Origin: Purshia tridentata
Lineage: Eukaryota; Streptophyta; Magnoliopsida; Rosales; Rosaceae
Direction of reading: 5' to 3'
DNA length: 64,000 bases
Assembly: GCA_003254885.1 (NCBI GenBank)
Contig: QANT01003962.1
Coordinates: 1 to 64,000 of the forward strand
Part shown: positions 58,201-64,000 of the stretch, piece by piece
Numbering within the stretch: position 1 is the first letter of the stretch
Layout of the letters: every line of letters starts with the position of its first letter
Made by a program: the position numbers and the translations under genes
The notes under the pieces: generated by a model
What the model was told of the DNA's origin: nothing
Seen by the model: the letters and a program-made list of their open reading frames with translations, nothing else
Database searches by the model: none

Positions 58201-61200
58201 ATCCTTACTTTTATCTGTGTCTTCTCTTCTAGGAAATTCAGATTGTACGATTGGTGTATTCATAATTGATTTGACTATTTGGTTAAATTTATTTAAGGAT
58301 CAGTGTGTAGTTCTTTGTTTACTCTCTCTTTTTATTTGTTCTTTTATTTTTATCTTTTTTCTACAGTGGGGATTTTAAGACACATTCTCGATTACAAAAT
58401 TATCTTGCAAGCGGAGATATAATGAGAAAGGAGTCCTTACGCCATTCTTCTCTTCCCTGCACACCTTTGGAAATTGATTTGAATGGTGATGGCTTTTATG
58501 ATGTTGAAAGTACTGGAGCAAGCTTGACCCTTGATTCTTCTATTACTTTGTTGTACTTCTATTGCTCAAGGCTCCCTTCTGATGGGTTAGTTTAGTCGAT
58601 TGCACTATAATTTTTGCTGCTAAGTAATTTGTTCATTAACTTTTACTTGGAATTTTTGTTTCTTACATTTTTTGTTTTCAGATATTTTAAACCTGCTCCA
58701 AGGTGGGATCAGGAGACCTGCACTCTGTATCTTCCCAAGAGCTGTCCGATACCTCATGTTCATGTAGAAGGAGACTTTAAAATTTTGAAGCAGATTGCAT
58801 GCTTTGAAGCTTGCAAGCAACTTCACAAGATTGGCGCTTTAACAGATAATCTTGTTCCAGATCTTGTTGAAGAAGAAGCCACACAGGATCTTGGTAGCTT
58901 CTCTAAACCGTTTTTACCAATGCTTTGACTGCCTCTTATACGTTTAATTTTTTCAATACACTTTCTGTTGCTTTTTTGTTTTGTTTTGAACATTCATGTG
59001 ATTCCTACGTTTTTTAATTTTTAATTGCTCTATGTGCAGGGTGTCAGCCTTATGATGATGAACAATGTAGTTATGTTCCAATTGAACTGGTCAAACCTTG
59101 TTCAAATGATGATAGTATATTGTATCATTGCTACTTAATTGAGCTGAATCAGAATTTTGCATATGATATTCCTGTTAATGATATTGTGTTTTGCATAAGG
59201 AGTGAGCTTGATTGCGATATTGCAAATTTGCATTTTGACTTAGAAGTTGGCAGGGGTACTTTAACAGTGAACTTTAAATATGCTGGAGAGATTTATCTTA
59301 TTTCAGAGCAGGTAATGTTTCTTAGCAGGTAATTGATCTTGTAATATTATAGGATCAATTGTTGTTATAACCTGTTTGTATAATTTTATTTCGTAGGTGC
59401 TTCTGTCTAGAAGGTTCCAAATCACAATTTTCCGAATCCTGATGGAACACAATTGGAATAAGTTGAAAGACGTTATAGATGGACTTTTTAATGGAGAAAA
59501 TCTTGGGATTGATTATCTTTTGCTCCCGGGGACCAGAAAACATCAGAGACCTTTGATCATTGACTGGGAATGCGTTACATCTGTGTTGTTTCCATGTGAA
59601 GAATATTCTAAGGATCACATAGATTGTTCTCTACCCAACAGTTGTTCCCATGTAATACATACCAAAAACGGTATGGTTTGTAGTTGCATGATCCAGAACT
59701 CTGTGGTCTATACCCCTCATAACGGTTTCCTGTATTGCATCACTGGTTTCTTGAATGAGTTGAATGGAAACTCACTTATTCGGGGGCTCAAGCATGGCAG
59801 AGCTCTGACCTACAAGAAGTACTATGAAGAAAGGTATGTTTTGCTATTGTATATTTGTATGTATTTGTATGATTCATTAATGTTCAAAAATAAAAGAACA
59901 TCATGAATGAGTAACTCAAATAATTTTCTCTCATTGCAGGCATGGGGTCAACTTGCATTTTGATCAACAGTTGTTGCTGAATGGGAGACGCATTTTCCAG
60001 GTGCAAAATTATCTTCAGAGGGGCAGACAACAGAAAGAGAAAGGTGTGATATCCTTACTTTATGTTAGATTCTCATGTAGAGAAGAATTCCAAGTTTCAT
60101 TGAATTGGTATATCTGTTTTGTGCACTACTTTGTATAGTCTTGTCTTTTGAAAGGGAAATGTGTGTGTCGGCTTTTTATAAGAATAAGGTCGATGATATC
60201 ACTTAAAGATTTTAATGTGTCCATTGGATCCAGTTCTTATTTCTCTGATGCTTATTTATTATTGAATACTAAGCTTAATGTGTTTTTTTACCAGAATCAA
60301 GTCATAAATCTGTTGAATTGCCGCCCGAACTTTGCTATATAATCATGTCACCTATATCAATCAGCAATTTGTATTCATTCTCATTTGTTCCATCAATCAT
60401 GCATCGCCTTGAGGCTTTACTTATTGCTGCCAATTTGAAAGGGATGCTTTTGGATCATTGCACACAAAATGTTATTATTCCAACCATTAAGGTATACTAC
60501 ATTTTTTGATAGAACAATTTAGTATACTATACTTAATGAAGCATTTCTGAATTGAGAATGCATATTTTGTAGGTCTTGGAAGCTATTACAACGAAAAAAT
60601 GCCAAGAGAAATTCCATTTGGAATCCTTAGAGGCTCTTGGAGATTCATTTCTTAAATATGCTGCTAGTCAGCAGCTTTTTAAAACCTATCAAAATAATCA
60701 TGAAGGCCTTCTTAGTGTAAAGAAGGAAAAAATAATTTCTAATGCTGCCCTTTGCAAGCTTGGATGTGACAACAAACTTCCGGTAACATTTCCTTCTTCT
60801 ACTTACTGTTAGGTTTTTTAAATCTGTTATCCTCACCATTCTGGAAGCTGTTAGTGTGTTTTTTTTCTTCTGTTATCCTCATGAATATTTTTGGAAACTG
60901 CATTTAAAGTGTTTTGAGGATGATTTTATAATAAAAAATTTGCAGTTCCCCTTCATGACATCAAAATAATCTTTTCATTTTTAGGTTTTGTTAGTTTTTT
61001 TTTTTAAAAAAAAATCTTTTTCTGTAATTATGATTTGTTTGCTATTCTTTTCATATTGTAGGGATTTATTCGGAACGAGTCTTTTGATCCAAAAGAGTGG
61101 ATTATACCTGGAGATTATTCTGGAAGTTATTTATTAAATGAGGAGTTGCTTTCTAATGAAAGAAAAATCTACATCAGGGGAAGAAGGAAGGTAAAAAGTA

Positions 61201-62940
61201 AGGTTGTTGCTGATGTTGTTGAGGCACTAATTGGTGCATTTCTTAGCACAGGTGGGGAAATAGCTGCCATATATTTCATGAATTGGGTTGGTATAGAGGT
61301 AGATCTTGTCCATATACCATACAAGAGGAACTTCCAAGTGCAGCCAGAGAAGCTTGTTAATGTCAGCCAGATAGAGTCCCTACTGAATTACTCATTCCGT
61401 GATCCTTCTCTTCTAGTGGAAGCACTGACCCATGGTTCTTATATGCTTCCAGAGATTCCAGGATGTTATCAAGTATGTCCAATGACAAAATTTATTCCTT
61501 GCATATCACTATTGTATGTCAACCTCCTCATATGTAATATGTTACCACATTTTGCTTAATTTAGTTTTATATGTGCTCTCACTCTCTTCTTCCCTCTCTC
61601 TATTTCACTCACCTGCATGGAAATACAAAATGCACTTTATTTTTTCAAGTTTGTTGGATTCTCTCATTTATTGCACCGCATTTTTACATTTTAGAAATGT
61701 GCTGCCCAAAGCAGCAGTTTATCAATCCCATGGGGCTAACTTAGGTGGTGAGGGTGATGGGGAAAAAGTTTAGGTATAGAATTATCCGGATTGGATCCTA
61801 TCCCAATGTATCGAGAAAGAGCAGCAGTTTATTCTGCTCCTCATTAAACAGTTTCTTAGAGTCCATGATGCATTAATGCCCTGGGACTAGCCTACGTGGT
61901 GAGGAGGTGTGGAAAAGGGTTAGGTTTAGGATTGGTGGTGGCAATTCCATCCCAATGATAAGAAAAAAGAAAGCGACAGTTTATCCTGCTCATCATTTTT
62001 TAACAGCTTCATTGAGTTCATGATGCACTTAATTCTAGGCCATATGTTTATTTTCTCATGATATGAAGTCTTTCAAGCTCTATTATCTCTGCTCATCTCA
62101 ATAAAAATTTATTTTGTTGTGCAGCGGTTAGAATTTCTTGGGGATGCGGTATTAGATTATCTGATCACTATTTATTTGTACCATAAATATCCTGGGATGT
62201 CGCCAGGAATTTTAACTGATATGAGGTCTGCTTCTGTAAACAATGATTGTTATGCACGATCGGCTGTGAAGGCTGAATTGTATAAGCACATTCTCCATGC
62301 TTCACACCAACTCCACAAGGATATAGTTTACACAATTGAAAACTTTGAGAAGTTATCAGCGGAATTAACTTTCGGATGGGAATCTGAGACATCCTTCCCC
62401 AAGGTATCTTATTTTATATAAACAGTCTAATTTATAGTCTTTTTTTATGCTTTTACCACAAATGAGAGTCTTACAAGAAATCCAAATTGAAGAATGTTAA
62501 CAATTATTAATCCCAAAGCACTCGGAGATGTATGGGGTTTTCTTAAGATTTCTTCCTTTATTTTGTAACAGGTTTTGGGAGATGTTATCGAGTCTCTAGC
62601 AGGGGCAATTTTTGTTGATTCTGGATATGATCACAATATTGTCTTTCAAAGTATAATTCCTCTGTTACAGCCCTTGATTACACCGGAAACAATGAGGCTT
62701 CATCCTGCAAGAGAGTTGCTTGAATATTGCCAAAAAATGCATTATAAAATGAAGAAACCCTTCAAGTCCTTCCAAAATGGTGGGGCTTCCATTACAATAG
62801 AGGTTGAAGCGAATGAGGTCACATACAAACATACATCAACAGCTTCTGATAAGAAGACAGCAAAAAAAATAGCTTGCAAAGAAGTTTTAAGGTCTTTGAA
62901 AGCAGATTCGGAAAAGATAACAAAAGATGATCTGAAATGA
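54198..62940 (+). CDS. DCL2: DICER-LIKE 2 (antiviral/siRNA Dicer)
   Basis: 22 coding exons: 54198-54265, 54354-54531, 55041-55154, 55678-55812, 55924-56008, 56113-56177, 56292-56432, 56865-56993, 57078-57207, 57307-57403, 57667-57862, 57950-58110, 58367-58585, 58682-58893, 59040-59311, 59397-59833, 59940-60043, 60295-60491, 60573-60782, 61062-61472, 62125-62403, 62572-62940, giving 1402 aa. Domains: DExH helicase with Walker A GSGKT (44-48) and DECH (149-152), helicase C with QSRGRARM (about 490), dimerisation domain (about 515-640), PAZ region (about 735-960), RNase IIIa ([22 protein letters not shown]) and IIIb ([22 protein letters not shown]) with all acidic catalytic residues (E1000/D1004/D1101/E1104 and E1190/D1194/D1284/E1287 by count), and a C-terminal dsRBD (about 1330-1395). 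It cuts dsRNA into 22-nt siRNAs. It looks intact and functional. Confidence 0.95.
55177..55203. repeat. (TG)n microsatellite in DCL2 intron 3
   Basis: About 12 TG units after a short TA run. Simple repeat. Confidence 0.85.
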
Positions 62941-64000
62941 AGTTGAAGGATGTTCTAGCGTACACATTTGCTTGCAAGTAATTAGGAATTTCTGTTTGTG
63001 GTATTGGGATGGATATTCAACCCTTGAGTAACCACAGATGTATTAATGTTCAACGTTCAACGTTTTGTATATTTTTTCAAAGTTATGTATATTTTCTCAG
63101 GTATCATTCTTTAGTCGTCGGTTGTGGCTTTGTAATTGCCAAACATTATAATACCGACTTAAGTATGTTATTATCAGTGAATTCAACTTTATTGGCTTGC
63201 GTATGAATCTCTGATAATTGATAATAGTATTAGAGACAATTGCTTCATTTCTCGTTTCATTTCTACTAAAGTATGAAATTATTTTAAAAAAAACATAACC
63301 AAAATAGCAATGATAACAATAAGAAAAACCAAAGCAAATCATAATGAAAAAAAAAATGTGTTATATATTTGGGAATGAAAAAGAATTCTTTTTTTTTTTA
63401 AATAATTCAAGCTTATCTACTGACTACTACTACACTTGAGCTAGAGTTCATGGATACCCGCAAATTCTGTTCTACTGAAGTACGCAGGATCTCATGTTGA
63501 CCTAGTTGTTTGAGTCTTGAGACCTGATCCAGCGATCCCGGTAGCCAGTTCAAATAAATATATGTTCATCGGGAAAATTGAAGTTTTTCCAATAATCAAA
63601 ACATATCTACGAGTTAAAGTTGTGTGTTTGACTGATGATTTTGATGAACCAATTTCCAACCCAGAGTCGTAGTTGATTGACATTTTGGTGTGCCAATTCA
63701 CAATTGATCATGGAATCCAATTTGAGTGATCCCTTTTGCTTAGAATTAATTGCAATTAAGCCAACAAAAAAGTTAGTCTATAACTGTAAATTTTCATTCC
63801 AAGGATGATTGTTGGGGATTCTGAAAAGAAACGGTCATGGAGGTTGGCAAACAGCCAAAGTAAGGGTCATGCACCTTGAAGACGTAAATATGATTATATG
63901 CTGAGCTGAGGGTAATTCATTCCACATATTTTGTATCAATGCAACCTTACAAGTATGTAAAAACTATGAGGCCGTTGATGCAATGAAAGATATATCTTCA
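62941..64000. other. DCL2 3' flank, no gene seen
   Basis: AT-rich non-coding sequence to the window end, including the DCL2 3' UTR at its start. No repeat or gene recognised. Confidence 0.5.

Overview
This window is nuclear DNA of a flowering plant. The genes have many short exons with GT-AG introns, the intergenic DNA is AT-rich, and the set includes WRKY, PIN, SIAMESE-related and plastid release-factor genes. The proteins look eudicot, probably a woody rosid such as a Rosaceae tree; the genus is a guess. Exon chains below were built by hand from splice sites and homology, and each multi-exon CDS keeps one open frame with a length divisible by three.

Layout. 317-4345: a non-autonomous Helitron on the minus strand, with its 3' hairpin and CTAG end, a helicase scrap, and captured pieces of host genes (ribosomal protein S24 and an NF-YB-like histone fold). 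5841-9476 (+): USE1-type SNARE with a LINE fossil in one intron. 10669-11052 (-): SIAMESE-related CDK inhibitor. 13855-14918 (-): group IId WRKY factor. 19437-22550 and 24562-27534 (+): two tandem PIN2-type auxin efflux carriers; the downstream copy has the canonical 647 aa, while the upstream copy is 591 aa with a shortened loop. 31518-36039 (-): nucleotide-sugar transporter of the At5g57100 type. 37109-42016 (-): LCAT3-type phospholipase A1. 43713-45430 and 46309-48001 (-): two tandem RPL38 genes encoding the same protein, each with a first coding exon that is only the ATG. 49214-53269 (+): plastid RF2-type release factor. 54198-62940 (+): complete 22-coding-exon DICER-LIKE 2.

The genes do not form a pathway; this is an ordinary euchromatic plant neighbourhood. 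The most notable items are the PIN2 tandem pair with loop divergence, the gene-capturing Helitron, the recent RPL38 duplication, and three single-base Ns that each sit in a duplicated or homopolymer tract and probably mark assembly joins. I did not find a convincing new molecular system, RNA gene cluster or CRISPR array.
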